NCBI RefSeq assembly: GCF_014495845.1
Contig: NZ_CP061080.1
Coordinates: 4,578,001 to 4,642,000, forward strand
Direction: 5' to 3'
DNA length: 64,000 nt
From: Aquibium microcysteis
GTDB taxonomy: Bacteria > Pseudomonadota > Alphaproteobacteria > Rhizobiales > Rhizobiaceae
Shown here: piece by piece, positions 16,207 through 25,930 of the stretch
Layout: every line of letters begins with the position of its first letter
Position numbering within the stretch: position 1 is the first letter of the stretch
Position numbers and translations under genes: made by a program
Notes under the pieces: model-generated
What the model was told of the DNA's origin: nothing
The model's input: the letters and a program-made list of their open reading frames with translations, nothing else
Databases searched by the model: none

Positions 16207-17424
16207 ATGAGAAAACTCGCCCTGACCGCGCTGGTGCTCGCCGCAACGGCGTTCGGCGCCGCGGCCGGTCCCGATCCGAAGGACTGGGATGCCGTGCTGG
16301 CCGACGCGCGCGGCGAGACCGTCTACTGGAACGCATGGGGCGGATCCGAGAACATCAATGCCTACATCGAATGGGCAGGCGCAGAGCTGAAGGCGCGCCA
16401 CGGGATCACCCTCGTCCACGTCAAGCTGGATGACACCGCCAATGCCGTCGCCAAGGTCGTGGCCGAGAAGGCGGCGGGCAAGGATGCAGGTGGGTCCGTC
16501 GACCTCATCTGGATCAACGGCGAGAACTTTGCTTCGATGAAGCGCCAGGGCCTGCTCCTGTCGCCCGGCTGGGCCGAGGACCTGCCGAACTGGGCCTATG
16601 TCGACGTCGAGAACAAGCCGACCATCCGCACCGACTTCACCATTCCCGTCGAAGGACTGGAAAGCCCCTGGGGCATGGCCAAGCTCGTCTTCTTCTACGA
16701 CGGAGCGCGGACGGACGCCGCCGCGCTGCCGACGGACGCGCGCTCGCTGCTCGAATGGGCCAGGGCCAATCCCGGCCGTTTCTCATACCCGCAACCGCCG
16801 GATTTCGTCGGTTCGTCCTTTCTGAAGCAGGTCCTGTCCGAGCTTGTCGAGGACCCATCCGTCCTTCTCGCGCCCGTCGATGAGGCGCGTTTCGATGCGA
16901 CGGTCGCCCCGCTCTTCGCCTATCTCGACGAACTGCACCCGGTGATGTGGCGTTCGGGCCGCGCCTATCCCGCGAACTACCCGGCCATGAAGCAGCTGCT
17001 CGCCGACGACGAACTCGACATCATCTTCGCCTTCAACCCGTCCGAGGCCTCGAGCGCCATCGCCAATGGCGAGCTGCCCGACACGGTGCGCTCCTTCACC
17101 TTCCCGGGCGGCACGCTCGCGAACACGCACTTCGTCGCGATCCCCTACAACGCGACGTCTGCCGCCGGCGCGCTGGTCGCGGCGGATTTTCTGATCTCGC
17201 CCGAGGCACAGGCCCGCAAGCAGGATCCGAAACTGTGGGGCGATCCGACCGTGCTCGCCATGGACAAGCTGTCTGCGAACGACCGCGCCCGCTTCGACGC
17301 GCTCGATCTCGGCATCGCCACGCTGAAGCCCGACGAGCTCGGTCCTGCGATCGACGAGCCGCATCCGACCTGGATGGACCGTCTGGAAGGAGAGTGGAAG
17401 CGCCGCTACGGCGTGGCGAACTGA
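16207..17424 (+). CDS. ABC transporter substrate-binding protein, YnjB family
   Basis: 405 residues with signal peptide MRKLALTALVLAATAFGAAA. The ATG at 16207 has GGAGAG at proper distance and gives a clean signal; an ATG four codons earlier is less likely. The YnjB pattern is seen in VYWNAWGGSENINAYIEW, VDLIWINGENFASMKRQGLL and PGGTLANTHFVAIPYNATS. YnjB-type proteins belong to the iron/thiamine-like binding protein group; their substrate is unsettled. Upstream of the YnjC and YnjD homologues. Confidence 0.88.
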   Translation: MRKLALTALVLAATAFGAAAGPDPKDWDAVLADARGETVYWNAWGGSENINAYIEWAGAELKARHGITLVHVKLDDTANAVAKVVAEKAAGKDAGGSVDLIWINGENFASMKRQGLLLSPGWAEDLPNWAYVDVENKPTIRTDFTIPVEGLESPWGMAKLVFFYDGARTDAAALPTDARSLLEWARANPGRFSYPQPPDFVGSSFLKQVLSELVEDPSVLLAPVDEARFDATVAPLFAYLDELHPVMWRSGRAYPANYPAMKQLLADDELDIIFAFNPSEASSAIANGELPDTVRSFTFPGGTLANTHFVAIPYNATSAAGALVAADFLISPEAQARKQDPKLWGDPTVLAMDKLSANDRARFDALDLGIATLKPDELGPAIDEPHPTWMDRLEGEWKRRYGVAN

Positions 17425-17463
17425 TGCGGTACGGCTGCTCCCGGCCCGGATAGGGCGCGTTCG

Positions 17464-19140
17464 ATGCTTCCGCGCCTCGGGCCGCCGGCTGCCGTCCTTC
17501 TCCTGTCGGGCCCGATCCTCGCCGGTCTGGCCGGCACGATTCTTCCGGCCTTCGGCTATCTTCCAGCGCTCGGCGGCGAGGCCCTCTCGCTGGAGCCGCT
17601 CAGCAGGCTCGCCGCCACGCCCGGCATCGGCGGCTCCGCGATGCTCAGCCTGCAGGCCGGGCTCGCTTCGGCCGCATTGTCGCTCGGCGTCGTCATGCTC
17701 TTCGTCGCCGCCTGGGCCGGCACGTCGGCGTTCTCGCGCGTCCAGCACCTGATCTCGCCGCTCCTTTCGGTACCCCACGCGGCCGCCGCCTTCGGCTTCG
17801 CCTTCCTTCTCGCCCCCAGCGGATTGCTCGCCCGCCTCGTCTCGCCCGAACTCACGGGCTGGCAGCGCCCGCCCGACCTGCTCGTCGTCAACGACCCCAT
17901 GGGGCTCTCGCTGATCGCCGGTCTGGTCGCGAAGGAGATTCCTTTCCTTCTTCTCGTCACACTGGCCGCTCTGCCGCAGGTGCCGTTGACCCGCACCCGC
18001 CAGCTCGCCGCGTCGCTGGGCTACGGGCGCATCGCGGGCTTCCTGTACTGCCTCTGGCCGCTGATCTACCGGCAGATACGACTGCCGGTCTTCGCCGTCA
18101 TCGCCTTTGCCTCATCCGTGGTCGACGTCGCCGTCATCCTCGGACCCTCCACGCCGCCGACGCTGGCCGTTCGTTTGGTGGGCTGGATGAACGACCCCGA
18201 ACTCTCCATGCGCTTCCTCGCCTCGGCAGGAGCCTTGCTCCAGCTCGGCGTGACGGCGACGGCGATCCTGGCGTGGCTTCTCCTCGAACGGATAGGCGCC
18301 GTCGTGCTTCGGACCCTCTGCGTCCATGGCCGGCGCCTGCGCCGGGATGCAGCGATGCGCTGGACCGCTCTGGGGCTGATGCTCGTGAGCGCCCTCGCCG
18401 TGTTCGTCGGCCTCGCGGGGCTGGCGCTCTGGTCGGTGGCAGGGCTTTGGCAGTTCCCCGACGTAGTCCCGCGCAGCGTCTCGCTCAAGACCTGGGTGGC
18501 GACCGCGCCGCGGGTGGGCGGGCCTCTCGCCACCACGCTCGCCGCGGGTCTGATCTCGACCGCGGTGGCGCTGGTGCTGACCCTGCTCTGCCTCTTGCGC
18601 GAGGACGAGACCGGCCGGCGCGCGCGGCGCACGGCTGGCCTCATCTACCTGCCGCTGATCGTTCCGCAGGCGGCCTTCCTGTTCGGCCTGCACCTTCTGT
18701 TCCTGCTCGGCGGCTTCGAGGCAAGCCTGTGGGCGCTGGTCTTGGTCCATCTCGTCTTCGTCATGCCCTATGTCTTCCTGGCGTTGTCCGATCCCTGGCG
18801 GGCCTTCGACCGCCGCTACGATGCCATCGCCGCCGGCCTCGGCAAGTCGCGCTTCGAAACCCTCTGGCGCGTCCGCCTGCCGATGCTGGCGCGGCCGGTG
18901 CTCACCGCCTGCGCGGTCGGCTTTGCGGTCTCGGTCGGCCTCTATCTGCCCACCGTGCTGATCGGTGCCGGACGTCTCACCACCATCACGACCGAAGCGG
19001 TCGCGCTCGCCTCGGGCGGGAACAGGCGCGTCATCGGCGTCTACGCCTTCCTGCAGTTGCTTCTCCCGCTCGCCGGCTTTGCCGTTGCCACCCTCGTCCC
19101 GGCGCTGTTATTCCGGCGCTTCCGCGCCATGCGGGTGTGA
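17464..19140 (+). CDS. ABC transporter permease, YnjC family (fused two-domain)
   Basis: 558 residues with two homologous halves, each about six membrane segments and each with an EAA-like loop (AASLGYGRIAGFLYCLWPLI and AAGLGKSRFETLWRVRLPML). This tandem permease architecture is shared with ThiP and FbpB types; sequence context with the YnjB and YnjD homologues indicates the YnjC family. It begins 39 bases after the binding-protein gene. Confidence 0.88.
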   Translation: MLPRLGPPAAVLLLSGPILAGLAGTILPAFGYLPALGGEALSLEPLSRLAATPGIGGSAMLSLQAGLASAALSLGVVMLFVAAWAGTSAFSRVQHLISPLLSVPHAAAAFGFAFLLAPSGLLARLVSPELTGWQRPPDLLVVNDPMGLSLIAGLVAKEIPFLLLVTLAALPQVPLTRTRQLAASLGYGRIAGFLYCLWPLIYRQIRLPVFAVIAFASSVVDVAVILGPSTPPTLAVRLVGWMNDPELSMRFLASAGALLQLGVTATAILAWLLLERIGAVVLRTLCVHGRRLRRDAAMRWTALGLMLVSALAVFVGLAGLALWSVAGLWQFPDVVPRSVSLKTWVATAPRVGGPLATTLAAGLISTAVALVLTLLCLLREDETGRRARRTAGLIYLPLIVPQAAFLFGLHLLFLLGGFEASLWALVLVHLVFVMPYVFLALSDPWRAFDRRYDAIAAGLGKSRFETLWRVRLPMLARPVLTACAVGFAVSVGLYLPTVLIGAGRLTTITTEAVALASGGNRRVIGVYAFLQLLLPLAGFAVATLVPALLFRRFRAMRV

Positions 19141-19150
19141 CGGGCGGGCC

Positions 19151-19792
19151 ATGGACCATCGGGGGCTGAGACTGGACGGCGTGCGGATCGCGCTCGGGAC
19201 GCGCACGCTGATCGCCATCAGCCATGCCGTCGCGCCGGGCGAGGTGCTGACCGTCATGGGGCCATCGGGCTCCGGCAAGTCGACCCTGCTCGCCTATGTC
19301 GGAGGCTTTCTGGACAAGGCCTTCACCGCCTCCGGCCGCGTGTTCGCAGGCGATGTCGACCTGACCGCCCTGCCGCCGCAGGAGCGCCATGTCGGCCTCC
19401 TGTTCCAGGACCCGCTGCTCTTTCCCCACATGAGCGTCGCCGGCAATCTTCTCTTCGCCATCCCGCAGTCGCTGAAGGGACGCGCCGCGCGCGAGGCGCT
19501 TGCCGAGGAGGCGCTCGCGGGCGTCGATCTCGCCGGCATGGGCGCGCGCGATCCAGACACGCTGTCAGGCGGCCAGAAGGCCCGCGTCGCGCTCGCCCGC
19601 GTGCTGGTGTCGGCGCCGCGCGTGCTCCTTCTCGACGAGCCCTTCTCCAAGCTGGACGCCGAGCTGCGCCTCCAGATGCGTCAGCTCGTTTTCTCGAAAG
19701 CCCGCGACGGCGGACTCCCGGTCATCCTCGTCACCCATGACGAAGCCGACGCCGACGCGGCTGGCGGACCGATCGTGCGGATCGGCGCATGA
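19151..19792 (+). CDS. ABC transporter ATP-binding protein, YnjD family
   Basis: 213 residues, short for an importer ATPase but typical of YnjD. Walker A is GPSGSGKST, the signature is LSGGQKARVALARV, Walker B is VLLLDEPFSKLD, then VTHDEADADA. It starts ten bases after the permease stop and its stop overlaps the hrpB ATG, so hrpB may be co-transcribed. Confidence 0.9.
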   Translation: MDHRGLRLDGVRIALGTRTLIAISHAVAPGEVLTVMGPSGSGKSTLLAYVGGFLDKAFTASGRVFAGDVDLTALPPQERHVGLLFQDPLLFPHMSVAGNLLFAIPQSLKGRAAREALAEEALAGVDLAGMGARDPDTLSGGQKARVALARVLVSAPRVLLLDEPFSKLDAELRLQMRQLVFSKARDGGLPVILVTHDEADADAAGGPIVRIGA

Positions 19793-22272
19793 CGATGCCC
19801 GACCTGCCGCCGCTTCCCGTCACCGAGGTCCTGCCGGCGCTGCTGGAAGCGCTGTCGGCCGGCAACGCGGCCGTTCTCGTCGCGCCGCCCGGCGCCGGCA
19901 AGACCACGCTCGTCCCGATCGCGCTCATGGATCAGGCGTGGCGCGGCGGCGGCACGATCCTCCTGCTGGAGCCGCGCCGCCTCGCCGCTCGCGCCGCCGC
20001 CCGCCGCATGGCATCCCTGCTCGGCGAGGAGGTAGGCGCCACCGTCGGCTATGCCATGCGCATGGAGAACCGGACCTCGGCCGGCACGCGTATCCTCGTC
20101 GTCACCGAGGGCGTTCTGGCCCGCATGATCCTCGACGACCCCGATCTGCCGGGCATCGCGGCGATTCTCTTCGACGAGTTCCACGAACGTTCGCTCGACG
20201 GCGATTTCGGCCTCGCGCTGGCGCTCGACGTTCAGGGCGCGCTGCGGCCGGACCTGCGCCTTCTCGTCATGTCGGCGACGCTGGACGGCGCGCGGGTGGC
20301 GCGCCTGCTTGGCGACGCTCCCGTGATCGAAAGCGCCGGCCGCGGCTTCCCGATCGAGATCCGCCACGAGGAGCGTCCGGCCGACTCCGCCATCGAGGAT
20401 GCCATGGCGCGGGCCATACGCTCGGCGCTCGCCTGTGAGCCCGGAAGCGTGCTCGCCTTCCTGCCGGGCCAGCGCGAGATCGAGCGGACTGCCGAGCGGC
20501 TGGAAGGGGCGGTCCCGGCCAATGTCGACGTCATCCCCCTCTATGGGGCAATGGACGGCAGGGCGCAGGACGCGGCGATCCGGCCGCCCGCCGCCGGCCA
20601 TCGCAAGGTCGTGCTCGCCACCTCGATCGCCGAAACCTCGATCACCATCGACGGCGTGCGGGTGGTGATCGATTCAGGCCTGTCGCGCCAGCCGCGCTAC
20701 GAGCCGGCGACGGGTCTGACGCGGCTGGAGACGGTGCGCGTGTCGCGTGCTTCGGCCGATCAGCGCGCGGGCCGGGCGGGCCGCACCGAGCCCGGCGTCG
20801 CGATCCGCCTCTGGCGCGCGGAGCAGACGGCGGCCCTGCCGGCCTTCTCCCCGCCGGAGATCGTGGAGGCCGATCTCTCCGGCCTTCTGCTCGACTGCGC
20901 GGCCTTCGGCGTCGCCGACCCTTCGACGCTCGTCTTCCTCGACCCACCGCCGGCACCGGCCCTGTCGGAGGCGCGCGCGCTGCTTGCCGACCTCGGCGCC
21001 ATCGGCCCCGACGGGCGGCTGACGGTTGACGGAGAGGCGATGCGTCGCCTCGCGCTTCCGGTACGTTTTGCCCACATGGTCGCCCGCGCCGCCCGGACCG
21101 GAAACGAGGCCGCCGCCGCCGAACTCGCCGTGCTGATGACCGAGCGCGGGCTCGGCGGCACGAGCGCCGATCTCGAAGCCCGGTCGTCGCGCTTTCGCAA
21201 CGAGCGCGGCCCCCGCGCCGACGCCGCGCGCGGCCTGGCGCGACGGCTTGCCGCCACGGCTGCGTCGCAGGCGAAGTCCTCCCGCGCTCGGATCGTCGCA
21301 GAACCCGAAACCGCGGGCTCGCTCCTCATCGACGCCTGGCCCGATCGCGTCGCCAGGGCGCGCGGTGCGCCGGGACGTTTCGTGCTCGCCAATGGCCGCG
21401 GCGCGATGGTCGAGGAGACCGATCCGCTCGCCCGGCATCCCTTCCTCGTCGTCGCCGATCTCCAGGGCAAGGCGCAGAACCCGCGCATCGTCTCGGCCGC
21501 TGCCGTGTCGGAGGAGGAGGTGCGCGCCAAGCTGGGGCATCGAATCGAGACGACGACCGAGGTCCGGTACGACGCCGACCGCGCTGCCGTGCGGGTGCGG
21601 GAGACGACCAGGATCGGCGCCGTCACGCTGGCGGAGCGGACGCTGCCCGCCCCGCGGGGCGAGGCTGCCGATCGGGCGATCCTCGAGGCGCTGCGCCGGC
21701 ACGGTGTCGGCATCCTGCCCTGGGGCAAGGCGTCTACGGTCCTGCGCCACCGCCTCGCCTGGCTGCGCACCGGGCTCGGCGACCCCTGGCCCGACGTGTC
21801 GGACGATGCGCTGGCCGCCACCCTCGACGACTGGCTCGCGCCCTTCCTGCGCGGCGATCCGTCGCTGGCGGCCCTGCCCGAGCAGGCGCTCGTCGACGGG
21901 CTGCGCTCGCTGGTGCCCCATGATCTCCATCGCCGCATCGACGACCTGGCGCCGACGCATTTTTCCGCTCCGTCGGGCAGCCACGTGCCGATCGACTACG
22001 GCGGCGAACGGCCGGTGCTGGCCATCCGCGTCCAGGAACTGTTCGGCCTCGCGACCCATCCCGCGATTGCCGGGGGATCCGTGCCGCTGACGCTGGAACT
22101 CCTCTCGCCCGCGCACCGTCCGATCCAGACGACCCGCGACCTTCCGGGCTTCTGGCGCGGGTCCTGGGCCGACGTGCGCTCGGACATGCGCGGCCGCTAT
22201 CCGCGCCATTTCTGGCCGGAGAATCCGCTCGAGGCGCAGGCGACGGCGCGCGCCAAGCCGCGCGGGACCTGA
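19789..22272 (+). CDS. hrpB: ATP-dependent RNA helicase HrpB
   Basis: 827 residues of the DEAH/RHA helicase family. Motif I is APPGAGKTT, motif II is DEFH (ILFDEFHERSLDGDFG), motif III is MSATLDG, motif VI is QRAGRAGRTEPG. The carboxy region matches HrpB (PIDYGGERPVLAIRVQELFG). The ATG overlaps the ATPase stop (ATGA); a second Met two codons on is possible. RNA substrate is not established in the family. Confidence 0.95.
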   Translation: MTMPDLPPLPVTEVLPALLEALSAGNAAVLVAPPGAGKTTLVPIALMDQAWRGGGTILLLEPRRLAARAAARRMASLLGEEVGATVGYAMRMENRTSAGTRILVVTEGVLARMILDDPDLPGIAAILFDEFHERSLDGDFGLALALDVQGALRPDLRLLVMSATLDGARVARLLGDAPVIESAGRGFPIEIRHEERPADSAIEDAMARAIRSALACEPGSVLAFLPGQREIERTAERLEGAVPANVDVIPLYGAMDGRAQDAAIRPPAAGHRKVVLATSIAETSITIDGVRVVIDSGLSRQPRYEPATGLTRLETVRVSRASADQRAGRAGRTEPGVAIRLWRAEQTAALPAFSPPEIVEADLSGLLLDCAAFGVADPSTLVFLDPPPAPALSEARALLADLGAIGPDGRLTVDGEAMRRLALPVRFAHMVARAARTGNEAAAAELAVLMTERGLGGTSADLEARSSRFRNERGPRADAARGLARRLAATAASQAKSSRARIVAEPETAGSLLIDAWPDRVARARGAPGRFVLANGRGAMVEETDPLARHPFLVVADLQGKAQNPRIVSAAAVSEEEVRAKLGHRIETTTEVRYDADRAAVRVRETTRIGAVTLAERTLPAPRGEAADRAILEALRRHGVGILPWGKASTVLRHRLAWLRTGLGDPWPDVSDDALAATLDDWLAPFLRGDPSLAALPEQALVDGLRSLVPHDLHRRIDDLAPTHFSAPSGSHVPIDYGGERPVLAIRVQELFGLATHPAIAGGSVPLTLELLSPAHRPIQTTRDLPGFWRGSWADVRSDMRGRYPRHFWPENPLEAQATARAKPRGT

Positions 22273-22321
22273 AGCGGCTCGGCGCCTTCAAAGCCGTTCC
22301 GAAAGGGGATATGGCTCGTCC

Positions 22322-23641
22322 ATGCAGAAAGATCTCCGCATTCTCGACTATCAGGAAAGCCGCCAGCTCAGGCTGAACACGTTGATCCGCCTTCGCTGGC
22401 TGGCGATCGTCGGCCAGAGCGCCGCCATCGTCGTCGTCGACTACTGGTTCGAGTTCGCCACCCCGATCGGGCTCTGCTTCGCCCTCATCGCCTGCTCGGC
22501 CTGGATCAACCTCTATCTCGCCTTCCGCTTCCCGGCCACCCACCGGCTCCAGCCGCCGGCCGCGCTTGCCATCCTGGTGGTCGATTCGATCCAGATGGCC
22601 GGGCTTCTCTATCTCACCGGCGGGCTGACCAATCCCTTCGCGATCCTCATGGCCGTCCCCGTGGTCATTTCGGCGACCGCGCTGCCGCTGCAGTTCACCG
22701 CCGTCCTCGGCCTCCTCGTCACGGTCGCGGCCACCGTGCTTGCCCTCCATCATTTCCCGCTGCCCTGGTTCGACGACGCCGGCCTCGCGATGCCCTTCCT
22801 CTACGTCGTCGGCATCTGGATGGCGGTGGTCTCCACCACGGCCTTCACAGCCGTCTACGTCTGGCGGGTGGCGGAGGAGGCGCGTCAGCTGGCGGCCGCG
22901 TTGACCGCGACGGAGCTCGTTCTGCAGCGCGAGCAGCATCTCTCCGCCCTCGATGGTCTCGCCGCCGCCGCCGCGCACGAACTCGGCACGCCGCTCGCCA
23001 CCATCGCCCTCGTCGCCAAGGAGATGCAGCGCGCCATCGGCGACGATCCCAAGCTCAAGGAGGACCTCGTGCTGCTGCGCTCCCAGAGCGAGCGCTGCAA
23101 GGAGATTCTGAAACGCCTGACCAGCCTCTCCTCGCAGAGCGAGGAGCATTTCGCGCGGCTGCCGCTCACTTCGCTGATCGAGGACGTCATCGCGCCGCAC
23201 CGCGATTTCGGCGTCGAGATCAGCCTGGAGCCGGGTGCTGCCGCCGGCCCGGAGCCGGTGGGCCAGCGCAATCCGGGCGTCATCTACGGCCTCGGCAATC
23301 TGGTCGAGAACGCCGTCGACTTCGCCCGCGAGAAGGTCTCGGTCCGCTGGAACTGGGATGCCGAGCGCGTCTCCATCGGCGTCACCGACGATGGCCCGGG
23401 TTTTCCGCCCGAGATCATCGACCGTATCGGCGAACCCTACATGACCACGCGCGGCTCGGGCCAGTCGAGCGGCGGCGGCCTCGGGCTTGGGCTGTTCATC
23501 GCCAAGACGCTGCTCGAACGCTCCGGAGCGGACGTGTCCTTTCGCAACGCCGGCGCGCCCGGACAGGGCGCCCAGGTGATCGTCACCTGGCCGCGGGAGG
23601 TTTTCCTGCGCCGGAGCGGGGTGCTGGAAGCGGCCGGTTGA
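22322..23641 (+). CDS. actS: Redox-sensing histidine kinase ActS/RegB
   Basis: 439 residues with six membrane segments in the first 185. GGLTNPF at 100-106 is the quinone-sensing motif of RegB kinases. The H-box HELGTPLATI places the phosphorylated histidine at 219, and C259 in SERCKEIL corresponds to the redox-active cysteine of RegB. N, G1 and G2 boxes follow (NLVENAVDF, DDGPGFP, GGGLGLGLFIAK). Directly followed by its response regulator. All sensing and catalytic features look intact. Confidence 0.95.
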   Translation: MQKDLRILDYQESRQLRLNTLIRLRWLAIVGQSAAIVVVDYWFEFATPIGLCFALIACSAWINLYLAFRFPATHRLQPPAALAILVVDSIQMAGLLYLTGGLTNPFAILMAVPVVISATALPLQFTAVLGLLVTVAATVLALHHFPLPWFDDAGLAMPFLYVVGIWMAVVSTTAFTAVYVWRVAEEARQLAAALTATELVLQREQHLSALDGLAAAAAHELGTPLATIALVAKEMQRAIGDDPKLKEDLVLLRSQSERCKEILKRLTSLSSQSEEHFARLPLTSLIEDVIAPHRDFGVEISLEPGAAAGPEPVGQRNPGVIYGLGNLVENAVDFAREKVSVRWNWDAERVSIGVTDDGPGFPPEIIDRIGEPYMTTRGSGQSSGGGLGLGLFIAKTLLERSGADVSFRNAGAPGQGAQVIVTWPREVFLRRSGVLEAAG

Positions 23642-23710
23642 CGCAGGTCGAATGGACATGCCCGACTTTTTGAATACATAAGGGTCGAATAGCGCCCGAA
23701 AGAAGAAAAG

Positions 23711-24265
23711 ATGGACACAGACCCGCACGACGCTCTCGGAGACGATCGCACCTTGCTGATCGTCGACGACGACAAGCCCTTTCTCACCCGGCTGGCCCGG
23801 GCGATGGAGACGCGGGGTTTCCTCGTCGACACCGCGGAGAGCGTCGAGGAGGCGCTGGCCAAGACGAAATCCACCGCGCCGGCCTATGCGGTCGTCGACA
23901 TGCGGCTCGGCGACGGCAACGGCCTCGACGTCGTCTCCGCCATCCGCGAGAGGCGGGAGGACTGCCGCGCGATCATTCTGACCGGCTACGGCAACATCGC
24001 CACCGCGGTGACCGCCGTGAAGCTCGGCGCGATCGACTACCTCGCCAAGCCCGCCGACGCCGACGACATCTATGCCGCCCTGACGCGCACGCGCGCCGAC
24101 CGGATCGAGCCGCCGGAAAACCCGATGTCGGCCGACCGCGTTCGCTGGGAGCACATCCAGCGGGTCTACGAGATGTGCGAGCGCAACGTCTCCGAGACGG
24201 CCCGCCGGCTCAACATGCACCGCCGCACGCTGCAGCGCATCCTCGCCAAGCGCGCGCCGCGCTAG
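23711..24265 (+). CDS. actR: Response regulator ActR/RegA
   Basis: 184 residues: receiver domain with the acidic pocket DDDK and phospho-acceptor D63 (VVDMRLGDG), then a Fis-type helix-turn-helix (VSETARRLNMHRRTLQRILAKRAP) that is nearly invariant among RegA/ActR proteins. Partner of the upstream kinase; controls redox-responsive genes for energy and carbon or nitrogen metabolism in relatives. A GAAGAAAAG purine run lies before the ATG. The 69-base gap after actS contains an AT-rich stretch that might be a separate promoter. Confidence 0.95.
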   Translation: MDTDPHDALGDDRTLLIVDDDKPFLTRLARAMETRGFLVDTAESVEEALAKTKSTAPAYAVVDMRLGDGNGLDVVSAIRERREDCRAIILTGYGNIATAVTAVKLGAIDYLAKPADADDIYAALTRTRADRIEPPENPMSADRVRWEHIQRVYEMCERNVSETARRLNMHRRTLQRILAKRAPR

Positions 24266-24320
24266 GTCCGTCCGCTGGGGAAACCCGTCACGCCCCTGCC
24301 GACGCGACGCGATCGGCACC

Positions 24321-24349
24321 TTGACCCGCCCGTCGCCGCGGCCTAGGCG
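24321..24349 (+). promoter_or_regulatory. Possible purD promoter
   Basis: TTGACC with a 17-base spacer before TAGGCG, 36 bases upstream of the purD ATG. The -35 is good, the -10 poor, so this is a tentative call. There is no sign of a purine riboswitch in the gap. Confidence 0.3.
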
Positions 24350-24385
24350 GACCGCCTCGGATACGGCCACGAAAGGGTGCAGGCG

Positions 24386-25663
24386 ATGCGGGTTCTCTTG
24401 ATCGGCTCGGGCGGCCGCGAGCATGCGCTCGCCTGGAAGCTCGCCGCCTCGCCGATGCTGACGAAGCTCTGGGCCGCGCCCGGCAATCCCGGCATCGCCG
24501 GCGAGGCGACCTGCGTGCCGCTCGACCTCGCCGACCACGCCGCCGTCGCCGGTTTCTGTCTCGACAATGCCGTCGACCTCGTCGTCGTCGGCCCGGAGGC
24601 GCCGCTGGTCGCGGGCCTCGCCGACGACCTGCGCGCCGCCGGCATCGCCGTCTTCGGCCCGTCCGAGAGGGCCGCGCAGCTCGAAGGCTCGAAGGGCTTC
24701 ACCAAGGACCTCTGCGCCCGCATGGGCATCCCCACGGCCGCCTATGGCCGCTTCAACAACGCGCCGAAGGCGAAGGCCTATCTCCGTCAGGTCGGGGCGC
24801 CCGTCGTGGTCAAGGCGGACGGGCTTGCCGCCGGCAAGGGCGTCGTCGTGGCCATGACGCTGGAGGAAGCACTGGAGGCCGTCGACGCCTGCTTCGAAGG
24901 CGCCTTCGGCGGCGCCGGTGCCGAGGTCGTCGTCGAAGCCTTCCTCGAAGGCGAGGAAGTGAGCTTCTTCTGCCTCTGCGACGGCTCCACCGCACTGCCC
25001 TTCGGCACCGCGCAGGACCACAAGCGCGTCGGCGACGGCGATACCGGACCCAACACCGGCGGCATGGGCGCCTATTCGCCGGCCGCCGTGATGACGCCCG
25101 ACCTCGTCGAACGCACGATGCGCGAGATCGTCGAGCCCACCATGCGCGGCATGGCCGAGGCCGGCGCGCCCTTCTCCGGCGTGCTCTTCGCCGGCCTGAT
25201 GCTGACGAAGGACGGCCCGCAGCTGATCGAATACAACGTCCGCTTCGGCGATCCGGAATGCCAGGTCCTGATGATGCGCCTGAAGGACGATCTTCTGGTG
25301 CTGCTCAAGGCCGCCGCCGACGGGCAGCTCGGCCACGTCTCCGTGCGCTGGCGCGACGAGGCGGCATTGACGGTGGTGATGGCGGCGACGGGCTACCCGG
25401 CTGCGCCCGAGAAGGGCAGCGTCATCGCCGGCCTCGACGAGGCTGCCGCCGATGGCGTCGAGATCTTCCACGCCGGCACAGCCCGGTCGGATGGCCGCCT
25501 TGTCGCCAGCGGCGGCCGCGTCCTCAACGTCACGGCCACCGGGCGAACGGTCGCCGAGGCGCAGGCCCGCGCCTACGCGGCCGTCGACCGCATCGACTGG
25601 CCGGGGGGCTTCTGCCGTCGCGACATCGGCTGGCGCGCGATCGAGCGCGAGAACGGCCGCTGA
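24386..25663 (+). CDS. purD: Phosphoribosylamine-glycine ligase PurD
   Basis: 425 residues of the ATP-grasp family, second step of de novo purine synthesis. The N-terminus [19 protein letters not shown] and blocks [25 protein letters not shown] and [12 protein letters not shown] are canonical. The ATG at 24386 is preferred to a GTG three codons upstream because it gives the family N-terminus with GAAAGGG before it. Confidence 0.96.
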   Translation: MRVLLIGSGGREHALAWKLAASPMLTKLWAAPGNPGIAGEATCVPLDLADHAAVAGFCLDNAVDLVVVGPEAPLVAGLADDLRAAGIAVFGPSERAAQLEGSKGFTKDLCARMGIPTAAYGRFNNAPKAKAYLRQVGAPVVVKADGLAAGKGVVVAMTLEEALEAVDACFEGAFGGAGAEVVVEAFLEGEEVSFFCLCDGSTALPFGTAQDHKRVGDGDTGPNTGGMGAYSPAAVMTPDLVERTMREIVEPTMRGMAEAGAPFSGVLFAGLMLTKDGPQLIEYNVRFGDPECQVLMMRLKDDLLVLLKAAADGQLGHVSVRWRDEAALTVVMAATGYPAAPEKGSVIAGLDEAAADGVEIFHAGTARSDGRLVASGGRVLNVTATGRTVAEAQARAYAAVDRIDWPGGFCRRDIGWRAIERENGR

Positions 25664-25679
25664 GCCAGACCAGTCGCTG

Positions 25680-25889
25680 TCAGGGCAACGCGGTCGATTT
25701 CTCGGGCCGCGTGCCTTCCGCCATTCGCCGCCGGGTATGCGCCAGCGAACATTCCGGCGTGCACAGCGCGCCGCGGTCGCAGTAGTAGGCCGGCCCGTTC
25801 TCCACCCGCCCGTAGTGGAAGCGGAACAGCGGGTCGGTCGAGGGGCGGCCGCATTCGATGCAGCGGTGGATCATGGGCGGTGCGAGCAT
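25680..25889 (-). CDS. Small cysteine-rich putative zinc protein
   Basis: 69 residues. AAAGGAAG lies about five bases before the ATG and supports translation. Cysteines at 10, 13, 37, 43 and 47 and H51 form a C-x2-C...C-x5-C-x3-C-x3-H pattern that suggests a treble-clef or zinc-ribbon fold. I do not recognise the family. It is 41 bases downstream of matB on the same strand and convergent with purD. Hypothetical, but the Shine-Dalgarno and ligand pattern argue for a real gene. Confidence 0.65.
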   Translation of the reverse strand: MLAPPMIHRCIECGRPSTDPLFRFHYGRVENGPAYYCDRGALCTPECSLAHTRRRMAEGTRPEKSTALP

Positions 25890-25930
25890 GTCTGCTTCCT
25901 TTCAGGTCGGGTGACTGCCGTATGCCGTCG

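Noticed and set aside
24266..24385. Purine riboswitch before purD
   Set aside because: The 120-base gap is very GC-rich and lacks the conserved junction sequences.
21734..25471. Open frame of 1245 codons on the minus strand opposite hrpB, actS, actR and purD
   Set aside because: It is a mirror of four well-supported genes. High-GC DNA leaves such antisense frames open; the translation is rich in R, H, G and D without any family motif.
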